From: a virus
Direction: 5' to 3' (one strand)
Length of the DNA stretch: 64,000 nt
Virus record (IMG/VR): IMGVR_UViG_3300042731_006804
Coordinates: 1-64,000 of that record
The translations under genes and the position numbers were made by a program. The notes beneath the pieces were generated by a model. That model searched no databases. It worked only from the letters and a program-made list of their open reading frames with translations, and was not told the origin of the DNA. This document shows positions 26,044 through 33,832 of the stretch, in pieces; the first letter of the stretch is position 1, and every line of letters starts with the position of its first letter.

Positions 26044-28344
26044 TTACATACGGCCGCAATTAGGACAAACTGTTATTGCTTTACTAAAAGTATTACTGCA
26101 ATGTCTACACTTATTAACAGTACTTAAAGGAATACCAGATAAAGGACGATTCATTAAATGGGCTTTGTAAAAAGATTCGTCTTGCATAGAACGAACAGCC
26201 ATTTCATCAGATGTCATTCGTACATTCTCAATTGACTTCTGCACAGGCTCATCTGGTTCAATGTAAACCATATCATTTTTCATTAATTGAGTTTTTCGTA
26301 AAGCAACTTCTCTAGCCATATAGTCATGCGCCTGAGTAGAAATGTTAAGGCTTTTTCTTGCAGTGTTCTCAATAGGCTTCTTATGATCTTTCATATTTTT
26401 CTCGTCTACTTCATCATCTTCAGATAACTTCTTTACAGACGGCTTTGCTACACCTCTATCAAGGGTAGCGCTACCATTACCAGGAATACCAGAAGATTTT
26501 CCTTTACCATCTAATGATTGATCTCCTTGTTCTTTACCTTTCCCAATAACAGGTAAAGACTCATCCTCAATTGTTGATTTCAAGAAAGTCTCTAAGATTT
26601 CAGTTTCCCTCATTCCTTTATTTAAACTTTTAACAAAATCACTCCATGAATCTGAAATAGGTTTATGGGTAACAGCGTCATGCTTTACGTCTCTTAATAA
26701 ATCCCCTTCTTTAAATGACCAATATTCTAAAGTAACATTTTTATCTCTACCTGGACTACTATGCTTAAATACTCCGCCAAGTTTATGTAAATCATCCATA
26801 GAATTTAATTTATTACGATTTAGTTTATGTAATAAATTTCTAATGGGTTTATAAGCATCTTCATAAATATATCGATAACCCCCTCCCGGTTTAGGTATTC
26901 GTTGTTTGTATTTACCACCTATAGGATTACCTTTTTCTAAATCAATTTCTTCATTTCCTAGTGATTTATTATACGTAGACGAATATTTCTGTTTTAAATA
27001 TGTTAAAGCCGTCTGCTTATTTTCCGAATTCAAATCTTTACCAGAATTTTTAACAGCCATTCCAGCAAGTTTGTTAAAAGCTTTATTCCTATCGTACGTC
27101 CCTAATTTTCGTAATTGCACAAGCCATTTCTTTCCGTCAGCTGACCCTAATGCCCTGTCAATATAACTAGTAATACCTTTTCTATCTTTCTTCCCACCAA
27201 TTTCATATTTACCATTTTCATAAAAATAAACATAACCTCCTCCCTTTTTAGGAACTTTTCTAATATACTTTCCGCCTCGGTCTGCTTTAATTAATTCATC
27301 ATCCGTAATACCTATACAAAACATTGCTTTTTCCATTTCCTTACCTCCTAAATATTTTCTAGCCCTATTCTGTAAGGCTACTTTTTGTTGTTCCGATAAA
27401 CCACACTTAGACTGAGGAATGCGGGCAATTGCATTCCGTGTATGTGCTAAATCAATTTTACCGTCCATTCCTCTATAAGGAAAATGACGCAATGAACGAG
27501 GTATTGTCTTACCACTTTCATCTTTCTTTCCCCCTGATTCAATGTAAAGAAAAGCACTATCCGGTAAATCATTCATATGCGCATTTGACCAAACTGCCTT
27601 TTGTAAATTATTATGAAACATATATTTACCAATTGCTTTATTAAAATTTTTAGGAGAAATCACCATAGTTATTTTAGACCCATTTTTATTTAATCCATAT
27701 AATCCATTACTAATTAAATTATTCCAAGAAATATTATCATATTCCAGTTTATAATTAGAGATTAAAGAATTTGCCACATTAATAAAATCTTTATTACCAG
27801 AACTTTGTATAGAATCATAAGACATTCCTGTAATTTTTTTCCATATAGATAACGATACTTTAGAATTTAGTTCCCTATATCCTTTATCATCAAAATATTT
27901 CAACAAAGTGTCCGTTTGCGAACCACTTAAATCTTTAAGAGATTTTTTAACCCAAACCTCTTTTATAGAACCAAGATGACTTTGTTTGGGAACCTTTTGA
28001 TTAAATCCTAAATAACTATCACTAATTGCATTAATGGGGTTACCTCTGTCATCTAATACAAACCTAATATTATATTTCTGGGCAATGTCGATAGGGTCAA
28101 AATATTTATTATCTCTGGCATAGTACCTATCATCATCAGTAGTTTCAACATAAGCGTATTTTCCATCCCATTTAGATAAACTAAATCCCTTTTTATCCTT
28201 AATGGTTGTATCATTAGGCAATTTGTCTAATATAATTTTAGTAGAAATACTTTCATTACCTTCTTTCCAAGGTATAGTGTGTTCTGGATCAGCCCATTTA
28301 CCTCCACGTGGACCGATAAATGGGCCTTTTTGTGCTTTATTCAT
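26044..28344 (-). CDS. head-linked multidomain protein with GGKW/GGKY modules and zinc ribbon
   Basis: A 766-residue protein beginning MNKAQKGPFIGPRGGKWA, nearly identical to a segment inside the giant polyvalent protein. Residues about 250-335 (LPDSAFLYIESGGKKD, PRSLRHFPYR, ARIPQSKCGLS) match a small domain often linked to phage head maturation proteins (DUF6582-like). GGKYIRKVPKKGGGY (about 357-371) and GGKYKQRIPKPGGGY (about 476-490) are linker modules. The C-terminus is a zinc ribbon (CRHC...CPNC). Several M/L-x-KA sites lie between the parts, so it may be cut during maturation. Confidence 0.7.
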   Translation of the reverse strand: MNKAQKGPFIGPRGGKWADPEHTIPWKEGNESISTKIILDKLPNDTTIKDKKGFSLSKWDGKYAYVETTDDDRYYARDNKYFDPIDIAQKYNIRFVLDDRGNPINAISDSYLGFNQKVPKQSHLGSIKEVWVKKSLKDLSGSQTDTLLKYFDDKGYRELNSKVSLSIWKKITGMSYDSIQSSGNKDFINVANSLISNYKLEYDNISWNNLISNGLYGLNKNGSKITMVISPKNFNKAIGKYMFHNNLQKAVWSNAHMNDLPDSAFLYIESGGKKDESGKTIPRSLRHFPYRGMDGKIDLAHTRNAIARIPQSKCGLSEQQKVALQNRARKYLGGKEMEKAMFCIGITDDELIKADRGGKYIRKVPKKGGGYVYFYENGKYEIGGKKDRKGITSYIDRALGSADGKKWLVQLRKLGTYDRNKAFNKLAGMAVKNSGKDLNSENKQTALTYLKQKYSSTYNKSLGNEEIDLEKGNPIGGKYKQRIPKPGGGYRYIYEDAYKPIRNLLHKLNRNKLNSMDDLHKLGGVFKHSSPGRDKNVTLEYWSFKEGDLLRDVKHDAVTHKPISDSWSDFVKSLNKGMRETEILETFLKSTIEDESLPVIGKGKEQGDQSLDGKGKSSGIPGNGSATLDRGVAKPSVKKLSEDDEVDEKNMKDHKKPIENTARKSLNISTQAHDYMAREVALRKTQLMKNDMVYIEPDEPVQKSIENVRMTSDEMAVRSMQDESFYKAHLMNRPLSGIPLSTVNKCRHCSNTFSKAITVCPNCGRM

Positions 28345-28349
28345 TTAAG

Positions 28350-28547
28350 TTACTCCTTATTTGAAGAATACTCTTCTATGCCTTTTTCTAAGGCTTCATA
28401 ATCCTTAATAGTCTTACCTAATTGACTAAAAAGCTCTTTAGCTTCTTGTATAGTAATATCTATAGACAATTCTTTATCTATAAATAAAATTGATATTCGA
28501 TTACAATCCCAACGACAATGAGTAAATACTCTCGGGGATTCAGCCAT
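28350..28547 (-). CDS. hypothetical protein, 65 aa
   Basis: A small protein with a Cys/His N-terminus (MAESPRVFTHCRWDCNRISILF) and a helical, charged C-terminus. Its ATG overlaps the previous stop (TAATG). Function unknown. Confidence 0.6.
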   Translation of the reverse strand: MAESPRVFTHCRWDCNRISILFIDKELSIDITIQEAKELFSQLGKTIKDYEALEKGIEEYSSNKE

Positions 28548-28738
28548 TAATTGGCCTTTTTATATTCTTGAAGATTCGGACGAATCCAAGAAGGCAAAGA
28601 GGCATTGTCCTTTAGATAATGCAATGATGCTCGTTCACAATGCCGATTTGTACACGAATACACATTGCGCTCTAAATGACCAATTCGAAGGTATTCCCCC
28701 TTCACAGGAAATCCACATACTTTACAAAAAAGTTCCAT
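28547..28738 (-). CDS. small zinc-finger protein, 63 aa
   Basis: The preferred start is ATG 28738 (MELFCKVCGFPVKGEYL), with GAGG upstream; a GTG at 28753 is an alternative. FCKVCGFP and CTNRHCE give two Cys pairs of a zinc ribbon. It is coupled to the genes on both sides. Confidence 0.65.
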   Translation of the reverse strand: MELFCKVCGFPVKGEYLRIGHLERNVYSCTNRHCERASLHYLKDNASLPSWIRPNLQEYKKAN

Positions 28739-28742
28739 TTCA

Positions 28743-29435
28743 TTATCCCTCACTTTCTATCCAGTAAAATTTACCTTTACTGATTTTCAAATTTCCTTTC
28801 TTTTGTAACTCCTTCATCACACTTTCTATCTTATCCAAACCATGTTTTTTTACAAGGTTTTTAAATACTTCAGGATTTTGCACACCATTACTCAAAATAT
28901 TTTTTATTTTATTTCCTAAATATCCTGAAACCGTATCTGGACCACCTAAATGTGCCCCTTTACTTCGCTCATATGTTTCTTGATTATAATAATAATTATA
29001 ACCATTTCCACTTTTCTTGGGTACCCTTCTATAGTAAGAACCTCCTCGAGGAATTGCTTTTCGTAACGTAAAAATAGGTATACTTTTTTTCATAGTTCGA
29101 AAATATTTGATAGCACGTACACCAATTATGTTGCGTAAAAAAGGATCTAAATTATCAGAAATAGCCTTTAGAACTACTGATTTTCTAAATTCTAACTCAT
29201 TTTTCTGGCCAGTAATCTGGGACTGAAGGAACGTTATCCACTCCTTTTCTTGAGAAATAGGAAACCCAAGCCCCTCTACTACCTCTTTGGCAGTAGACAC
29301 AGGAGACTGTGTCCATTGATTAAATTTTTCAAAATCCGCTAATCTTTGCGGACCATAGCAAATAGGGTCTAATCTTTTCGGAACTTGCCCCGGCCAAGTT
29401 TGTTGCCTAGAAAAAATATGCGTTACAGGAAGCAT
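28743..29435 (-). CDS. head-linked protein with GGSY module and winged-helix-like C-terminus
   Basis: A 230-residue protein. LRKA at 124-127 is followed by GGSYYRRVPKKSGNGYNYYY (131-150), the same type of module seen in the 766-residue head protein. The last 60 residues (FKNLVKKHGLDKIESVMKELQKKGNL...GKFYWIE) look like a winged helix. AAGGAGG precedes the ATG. Virion association is inferred from the shared module and position. Confidence 0.65.
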   Translation of the reverse strand: MLPVTHIFSRQQTWPGQVPKRLDPICYGPQRLADFEKFNQWTQSPVSTAKEVVEGLGFPISQEKEWITFLQSQITGQKNELEFRKSVVLKAISDNLDPFLRNIIGVRAIKYFRTMKKSIPIFTLRKAIPRGGSYYRRVPKKSGNGYNYYYNQETYERSKGAHLGGPDTVSGYLGNKIKNILSNGVQNPEVFKNLVKKHGLDKIESVMKELQKKGNLKISKGKFYWIESEG

Positions 29436-29496
29436 TTTTCCCTCCTTACATCTACGTATATGAAGTATTTTTGAAAAAATTACAAGGTATAAGACA

Positions 29497-29661
29497 TCAA
29501 CGAGATAACGATATACTTTTAGTTATCAAAGATTCTCCAAAAAATTTAATTGATAAAGTAACTATATATGTATAAGAAAAAGTATCTACCTTAAAATCTA
29601 TTTTCATATACTCCTTTAACACATCTCTTAACTCAATAATATCTATTCTTGACATAGGCAT
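29497..29661 (-). CDS. small protein, 54 aa
   Basis: A 54-residue frame MPMSRIDIIELRDVLKEYMK... with AGGA before the ATG. It is basic and mixed alpha/beta. It fills most of the gap between the head genes and the next gene. Moderate support only. Confidence 0.5.
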   Translation of the reverse strand: MPMSRIDIIELRDVLKEYMKIDFKVDTFSYTYIVTLSIKFFGESLITKSISLSR

Positions 29662-29669
29662 AATGATTC

Positions 29670-29942
29670 CTATAAACCCTTAATACTTTTTAATAAGGCA
29701 AGTTCCTCTTGCAATATTTCTTTTCTATTTTTATACCATATTTTGTCTACCTCTACGTAAACCTTATCAAGGTAACCAGATTCTTCTAAGTCGTAGGAAT
29801 CCATCCATCCCCCAGCTTGTTTATTCAATACATCTTTGGTCAATCCACAAAGTTCTACCTTATCTCCCTTTTTAAAGGCTTTATCCTTCGTACCTTTGGT
29901 AACTATGTAATGTATACCTGCCTTCATATCGCGCATCTTCAT
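29670..29942 (-). CDS. hypothetical protein, 90 aa
   Basis: The start at 29942 (MKMRDMKAGIHYIVTKG) is set by AAGGAG eight bases upstream; the longer frame is unlikely. The beta-rich first half (KAFKKGDKVELCG) recalls a small SH3-like barrel. Function unknown. Confidence 0.65.
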   Translation of the reverse strand: MKMRDMKAGIHYIVTKGTKDKAFKKGDKVELCGLTKDVLNKQAGGWMDSYDLEESGYLDKVYVEVDKIWYKNRKEILQEELALLKSIKGL

Positions 29943-29995
29943 GATGTTTCTCCTTTTACTCCTGAGTAACCAATTGCACATTAGACATAGTTTAT

Positions 29996-30196
29996 TTAAA
30001 TACATTTAATTATACTATGATCTTTACACCACTGCACTCCAACACCATTTTGCATTTTTATACTATGATCTTTACACCACCGCACACCGACCCCATTTTG
30101 CGTTTTTATACTTGTAAACGCATCTTTGTTGTCCAATGTGATCGTTATGCGATCACATTCACGATCAATCAAAAAAGTGACATTTTTAATCAACAT
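29996..30196 (-). CDS. small protein with an internal 16-residue tandem repeat
   Basis: A 66-residue protein beginning MLIKNVT, the same first seven residues as the XRE regulator at 30832. Its second half is a tandem copy of the unit QNGVGVRWCKDHSIK. The gene has a duplicated promoter region upstream (see repeat 30177/30813). Function unknown; it may be a decoy or recently altered copy. Confidence 0.6.
   Translation of the reverse strand: MLIKNVTFLIDRECDRITITLDNKDAFTSIKTQNGVGVRWCKDHSIKMQNGVGVQWCKDHSIIKCI
30013..30108. repeat. two tandem 48-bp units
   Basis: 30013-30060 and 30061-30108 are tandem copies differing at a few positions, and each encodes 16 residues in frame. This is a recent in-frame duplication. 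Confidence 0.9.
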
Positions 30197-30267
30197 TTTA
30201 TATTTCCTTTCATTTAGGTATTAAAGTACTTAATTATACCTTAATACTATTCCTCTAAATATTTTAC
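30177..30267. repeat. 91-bp promoter/start repeat, copy 1
   Basis: Nearly identical (about 3 mismatches) to 30813-30903. It spans the first codons (MLIKNV), the ribosome-binding site, a TATAAT -10 on the minus strand (30233-30238) and an operator-like palindrome (30217-30240). Confidence 0.9.
30217..30240 (-). promoter_or_regulatory. -10 box within an operator-like site
   Basis: GGTAT...ATACC flanks with an inner TTAA.GTACTTAA palindrome overlap a TATAAT on the minus strand. A repressor bound here would block the promoter of the 66-residue protein gene. No consensus -35 is visible. Confidence 0.5.
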
Positions 30268-30271
30268 ATAT

Positions 30272-30832
30272 CTAGTCTACCCACCCACAAGTACAAATAA
30301 TAGAAATAGGAACATCTATAATGATAGGAGAGGATGTGTCCAATTTACAATTAACCCATTTACCATTATTAGGATCATTCTTATTTGACCAATAATCTGC
30401 ATTCTCACATATATAATCAGCTATTATTAAAACCTCTTGAATATCGTCTTCTTCATCTATATTTACGTAATGCCTATGTGCTTTCTCTAAAAGCTCAATA
30501 TCTTTTTTTGTAGGATTTTTTATAAGACACAAAGTAGGTGAATTTTCAGAAGTAACCCAAACAAGTAAAACATTATAATCTGCTAAGGTAAACGCTCCTA
30601 GGCTTTCTGCTGCACGTATATTTAATTCCTCAACAGGAATTTGAAGAAATCTCGCAATGCTTTCATTTTGAGTATCACTAAATGGAAATTGTTTAGCTCG
30701 CTCAATATCTGATACAGATGTAACTGACACTTTCAATGTTCTTGCAAGATCTCCAAGAGTTTTACCTTTTTTCTTTCTTTCCTCACGAAGGTATTCTCCA
30801 TACAATCTTTTAGTGACATTTTTAATCAACAT
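30272..30832 (-). CDS. XRE-family transcription regulator
   Basis: A 186-residue protein. Residues about 10-65 form a helix-turn-helix of the XRE/Cro-cI type (YLREERKKKGKTLGDLARTLKVSVTSVSDIERAKQ). The rest is a C-terminal domain of unknown type. Its own promoter carries the operator-like palindrome, so autoregulation is likely. It is the best candidate for the protein that binds the repeated GGTA(C/T)TTAA palindromes elsewhere in the window; this is inferred. Confidence 0.8.
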   Translation of the reverse strand: MLIKNVTKRLYGEYLREERKKKGKTLGDLARTLKVSVTSVSDIERAKQFPFSDTQNESIARFLQIPVEELNIRAAESLGAFTLADYNVLLVWVTSENSPTLCLIKNPTKKDIELLEKAHRHYVNIDEEDDIQEVLIIADYICENADYWSNKNDPNNGKWVNCKLDTSSPIIIDVPISIICTCGWVD

Positions 30833-30903
30833 TTTCTATTTCCTTTCTTTTAGGTATTAAGGTACTTAATTATACCTTAATACTATTCCTCTAAATATTT
30901 TAC
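30813..30903. repeat. 91-bp promoter/start repeat, copy 2
   Basis: The counterpart of 30177-30267, in front of the XRE regulator. The duplication places two genes under the same control sequence and gives both the same first seven residues. Confidence 0.9.
30853..30876 (-). promoter_or_regulatory. XRE gene promoter with operator-like palindrome
   Basis: TTAAGGTACTTAA sits inside flanking GGTAT and ATACC half-sites and overlaps a minus-strand TATAAT (30869-30874). The arrangement fits autorepression. Confidence 0.5.
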
Positions 30904-30928
30904 GGCAAAATGGAGGTATTGTCTATAA

Positions 30929-31032
30929 AAAAGTGCCCTTGGTAGGAGGAAAGGAGACTCACTACCAAGGGCAACCCCAACAAGGTATACAGGAGGTCCA
31001 CGAAGTGGCTATCTATAATATAGCCCTTTTTT
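30929..31032 (+). ncRNA. candidate structured small RNA
   Basis: No credible gene exists in 30833-31321. Within it, 30934-30945 and 30962-30973 form a perfect 12-bp stem around a 16-base purine-rich loop. CCAC-GAA-GTGG follows (30998-31008), then an intrinsic terminator. The last hairpin and CCACGAAGTGG share bases, so they exclude each other. A weak TATAAA lies just upstream; no full promoter is clear. The RNA is inferred from structure only. Confidence 0.5.
31007..31032 (+). terminator. intrinsic terminator, rightward
   Basis: GGCTAT and ATAGCC form a 6-bp stem with a 7-base loop, followed at once by six T residues. No rightward gene lies upstream, which supports a small RNA ending here. 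Confidence 0.6.
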
Positions 31033-31321
31033 AAAAATTAACAACACTGAGGAAGCAATTGTGCAATAGCAATAATTGCATCTACCTGAGTAGCAAGGTC
31101 AGTATGATTGTTAAAGTGGATTTAACCCATACACCACATCAACAATAATTTCAATACAAATCTTTATTAAAGATGAAAAATAGATAAACCACTCCCTAAA
31201 TCAACCATGCCGATATAATTTAGGGAGTGTAACCCAAGGAGAAGAAAAGGACATATGACATTAATTAATGTAACACCTATTGATAAATAAACAACTTAAC
31301 TAATCATCTATTTACAATCCA
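31033..31321. other. gene-free region with further hairpins
   Basis: It holds GCAATT/AATTGC near 31058-31082, GTTAAA/TTTAAC near 31113-31129, and a second perfect 12-bp stem with a 16-base loop at 31190-31229. An 11-residue frame MTLINVTPIDK with AAGGAG upstream follows at about 31256 and is too short to call. The repeated 12/16 geometry is notable. Confidence 0.5.
31190..31229. repeat. second 12-bp stem / 16-base loop inverted repeat
   Basis: Arms CACTCCCTAAAT and ATTTAGGGAGTG match perfectly. The stem and loop lengths equal those of the hairpin at 30934-30973 although the sequences differ, suggesting a common structural role. Confidence 0.6.
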
Positions 31322-31549
31322 TCACTTAGAAACATCACATGAAATCTTATCAAAATTGTTCATCATTTTCTTTTCATCATCAAATACGAAAATCTCAGCT
31401 CGTTTACCAGTAAAAATGAAATCTAAAAGCATTTTTGATGGAGAACTCTTAAGACATCCATCTTTTCTAAAAAGATCAGAAACATTCTCATATTCAACGA
31501 TCGTAACAATCTCGTCATCCTTATCGTATTTCAAAAACTGAACTGTCAT
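31322..31549 (-). CDS. hypothetical acidic protein, 75 aa
   Basis: A 75-residue protein (MTVQFLKYDKDDEIVTIVEYE) with beta strands and an acidic surface. First leftward gene after the RNA locus when read toward it. Function unknown. Confidence 0.65.
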   Translation of the reverse strand: MTVQFLKYDKDDEIVTIVEYENVSDLFRKDGCLKSSPSKMLLDFIFTGKRAEIFVFDDEKKMMNNFDKISCDVSK

Positions 31550-31577
31550 TTTAATCCCTCATCTATTTATCACCCTT

Positions 31578-31931
31578 TTATTTATCCAAAAACCGATCTA
31601 CCTTCCGTAAATTCAATCCAGTTATATCACTACGCCCAGTCCCCCAGCATTTATCGCAAACATCTTCGGTAATACTCTGTCCCCCTATTCCTCTTTTCCA
31701 AGTTGCAGTAGAAGAATACGCTTTCGTGCCTTCCCCTCCACAAGACGAACAAATAACTCCCGCCATTGCAAATACCTGAGACCGCATTCTATGTAATTCT
31801 TGTAATGCACTCATTACTCGTAATTCAGGATCAGTTCCAATTAAACAATTTTTTGCCCTCTCACAAGCTTGCTTCCACTCCTCTAAAAGAAATGGTTTTC
31901 CGTAATCATTACTTTCATCCCAAACAGTCAT
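31578..31931 (-). CDS. protein with DnaJ-type zinc knuckle, 117 aa
   Basis: CSSCGGEGTKAY and CDKCWGTGRSD form two CxxCxGxG repeats as in the DnaJ central zinc domain. The first 70 residues are helical. There is no J-domain, so it is probably a small folding or nucleic-acid-binding protein rather than a full co-chaperone. Confidence 0.7.
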   Translation of the reverse strand: MTVWDESNDYGKPFLLEEWKQACERAKNCLIGTDPELRVMSALQELHRMRSQVFAMAGVICSSCGGEGTKAYSSTATWKRGIGGQSITEDVCDKCWGTGRSDITGLNLRKVDRFLDK

Positions 31932-32185
31932 CTAGGTATCCTTTGCCTTTCTAAAGAAATTACTGTCCTGTTAGTATAGTCAATCTCAATAGGAATATTT
32001 CTATATCTATTTTCTCCATTACTATCTTCATAAATTACCTGCATCCAATTAGGTATACTATCCCGTAATACCGAAAAATAAATATCCCCTATTACGAAAT
32101 ACCATTTATTAGGACACTTTAAAATAGAATAGGTATTACGTAATTCAATTAATTTATCCATTATTTCAAAAATATTAAACATCAT
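31928..32185 (-). CDS. hypothetical protein, 85 aa
   Basis: A small alpha/beta protein (MMFNIFEIMDKLIELRN) that overlaps both neighbours by a few bases. Function unknown. Confidence 0.6.
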   Translation of the reverse strand: MMFNIFEIMDKLIELRNTYSILKCPNKWYFVIGDIYFSVLRDSIPNWMQVIYEDSNGENRYRNIPIEIDYTNRTVISLERQRIPR

Positions 32186-32552
32186 CCCTTGTATCTAAAT
32201 GACAAAAATCACCACATTCATTCATATATCGACGTTCCCCTATAGCCAATAATCGTTCATCTAAAAATTCATCCCGATTACACTCAATAAACTTATGACA
32301 TAAAGATAACCCTATCCTAATTTTATCCGGGGGTGAATACTGTGTTGTAATCTCTCCAAAACATGCACAATCATGAGTACAGTATCTCCTTTCAGCACTA
32401 CTATTTCCAGAATAAATGCATTTAACCTTAATCAATTTTCCTGCTCTATTAATGTACAATAATCCACGCCAATCTATTTTTACCTTCGGCATTTTCCCAT
32501 TTTCAAAATTCTTTAATACATCTGCTTTTACGTAGTTTGCTTGCTTAGACAT
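32175..32552 (-). CDS. Cys-rich protein, 125 aa
   Basis: The start at 32552 (MSKQANYVKADVLKNF) is set by AGGAG upstream. Eight Cys include YCTHDCACFG and ECGDFCHLD, suggesting metal binding. No family recognised. Confidence 0.65.
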   Translation of the reverse strand: MSKQANYVKADVLKNFENGKMPKVKIDWRGLLYINRAGKLIKVKCIYSGNSSAERRYCTHDCACFGEITTQYSPPDKIRIGLSLCHKFIECNRDEFLDERLLAIGERRYMNECGDFCHLDTRDDV

Positions 32553-32562
32553 TTTAATTCTC

Positions 32563-32820
32563 CTATTTTCCAAAACATAATTCTTTTACACCTTTATGCT
32601 TTAAACAAAGATATTCCTTATTAAATTTTACTACCTTATCCTCAGCTATTGATAAATCAATGCTCATTGATTTTATAACAGAATCAATACATCTATATAA
32701 TTTTTCATCAACTAAATCTTCTTTATAAATAACCCGTTTACAAATTTTACATAAACCTATAGCATGGTAAACATGATTAGAAGCCGTAGGCCCCCTACTC
32801 CATATCGTAGACTTGCGCAT
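32563..32820 (-). CDS. small zinc-binding protein, 85 aa
   Basis: It has GLCKICKRVIYKEDL and CLKHKG, a CxxC...CxxH arrangement that fits a zinc finger. Part of the run of small metal-binding proteins from 31578 to 34501. Confidence 0.6.
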   Translation of the reverse strand: MRKSTIWSRGPTASNHVYHAIGLCKICKRVIYKEDLVDEKLYRCIDSVIKSMSIDLSIAEDKVVKFNKEYLCLKHKGVKELCFGK

Positions 32821-32821
32821 A

Positions 32822-33199
32822 TTATTCTCCCTTCTTAAATTTCATTAAACGAAATCCTTTTTTAAAAAATAATAAGGATTTGTCTTTTACTAAAGCTAAA
32901 TGCGAATATTTCCTTGACTCATTTATTAATTCTTTTAATCTGACAAATTGCTTATCTAACCTTAGCAATTCATCCATACATTTATTTCTAAAAAATACAA
33001 TAGAAGCATCTAAAGCCTCTTCCCTAGTTTCACAAATTGCCCAATGTGGGCAACTTCCTCTATGCCCATTAACATATTGAACCATAGTATACATATAATC
33101 TCTATAGAGCAATTCAACTTCTATTGGACCATTATTTGTTACTTCCCAAACCTTTTGTCCATTCCTAATCCATTTATCTATATCTCTTTTTTTAGACAT
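32822..33199 (-). CDS. member of the small VY.V...EEAL paralogue family
   Basis: A 125-residue protein with the family layout: a short N-terminal helix (IDKWIRNGQ), a beta-strand core (KVWEVTNNGPIEVELLY), then CETREEALDASIVFF and a charged helix. It shares this layout with about nine genes at 35374-40640. Function unknown. Confidence 0.6.
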   Translation of the reverse strand: MSKKRDIDKWIRNGQKVWEVTNNGPIEVELLYRDYMYTMVQYVNGHRGSCPHWAICETREEALDASIVFFRNKCMDELLRLDKQFVRLKELINESRKYSHLALVKDKSLLFFKKGFRLMKFKKGE

Positions 33200-33231
33200 T
33201 TTGTCTCCTAACCTTATTTAAAAAAGCCTGT

Positions 33232-33351
33232 TCATATCCACTTATAATATAATATAATATAATATATAATAAAATAACATATCCAAAAGATAAGCAACCC
33301 TAATAAAAAAATTGCTTTTAATATATCCATAATATGTTCCCATCTACCCAT
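33232..33351 (-). CDS. very small membrane protein, 39 aa
   Basis: A 39-residue frame with GGAG before the ATG at 33351. After MGRWEHIMD the rest is almost wholly hydrophobic with many I and Y (one membrane segment). Part of the sequence is an ATA/TAT run, so a chance frame is possible. Confidence 0.45.
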   Translation of the reverse strand: MGRWEHIMDILKAIFLLGLLIFWICYFIIYYIILYYKWI

Positions 33352-33436
33352 TTTATCTCCTAACTTTGTCAACTACTTTACTTACGTGTTAAATCCTCTA
33401 ACTTAGCTAACTCATCCCATTATATCTATTTTATTT

Positions 33437-33718
33437 TCAATGGACATCATCAATACCTTTCATTTTTGATAAACCTATTCGACAAAATGTATCTATTGAA
33501 GATTCAATCTGAGTATATTGAAAACATGGGGTTTCTTTATACCATTCCTCATTATGGATAGCACACCTATATTTCCCTGGATAATTTCCTATCAAATGTT
33601 TACAGGGACCATTACCTACATGATGTATCAAATTTCCTTCTTGAATACCTAATTTAGGATTATCTACGATAATAACAGACAAATGAGTACAACAATAGCC
33701 ACAATGTAAACAAATCAT
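33437..33718 (-). CDS. YkgJ-type CxxCxxCC protein
   Basis: A 93-residue protein with CLHCGYCC at residues 3-10, GPCKHL, YRCAIH and TPCFQY, the pattern of the YkgJ family of zinc- or iron-binding proteins. The family's biochemical role is not settled. Confidence 0.75.
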   Translation of the reverse strand: MICLHCGYCCTHLSVIIVDNPKLGIQEGNLIHHVGNGPCKHLIGNYPGKYRCAIHNEEWYKETPCFQYTQIESSIDTFCRIGLSKMKGIDDVH

Positions 33719-33724
33719 TTTATT

Positions 33725-33811
33725 TTATTTTTCAGAAATAAAACCTAAAGCCATTACATAACCAAGTTCTACTGCTAATGATCTATATTTTACTGAAACT
33801 AATTTACTCAT
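33725..33811 (-). CDS. possible 28-aa peptide
   Basis: An intact frame MSKLVSVKYRSLAVELGYVM... fills the gap, with a weak ribosome-binding site. It may be a real small peptide or chance. Confidence 0.3.
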   Translation of the reverse strand: MSKLVSVKYRSLAVELGYVMALGFISEK

Positions 33812-33832
33812 TTTGATTCTCTGACCAATCTT

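Noticed and set aside
31058-31075. Further sigma-54-type promoter in the RNA locus
   Set aside because: GG and GC have the correct spacing, but both elements differ from consensus at several positions.
33240-33290. ATA/TAT microsatellite as an origin
   Set aside because: It lies within a small membrane-protein frame and is not flanked by initiator-type repeats.
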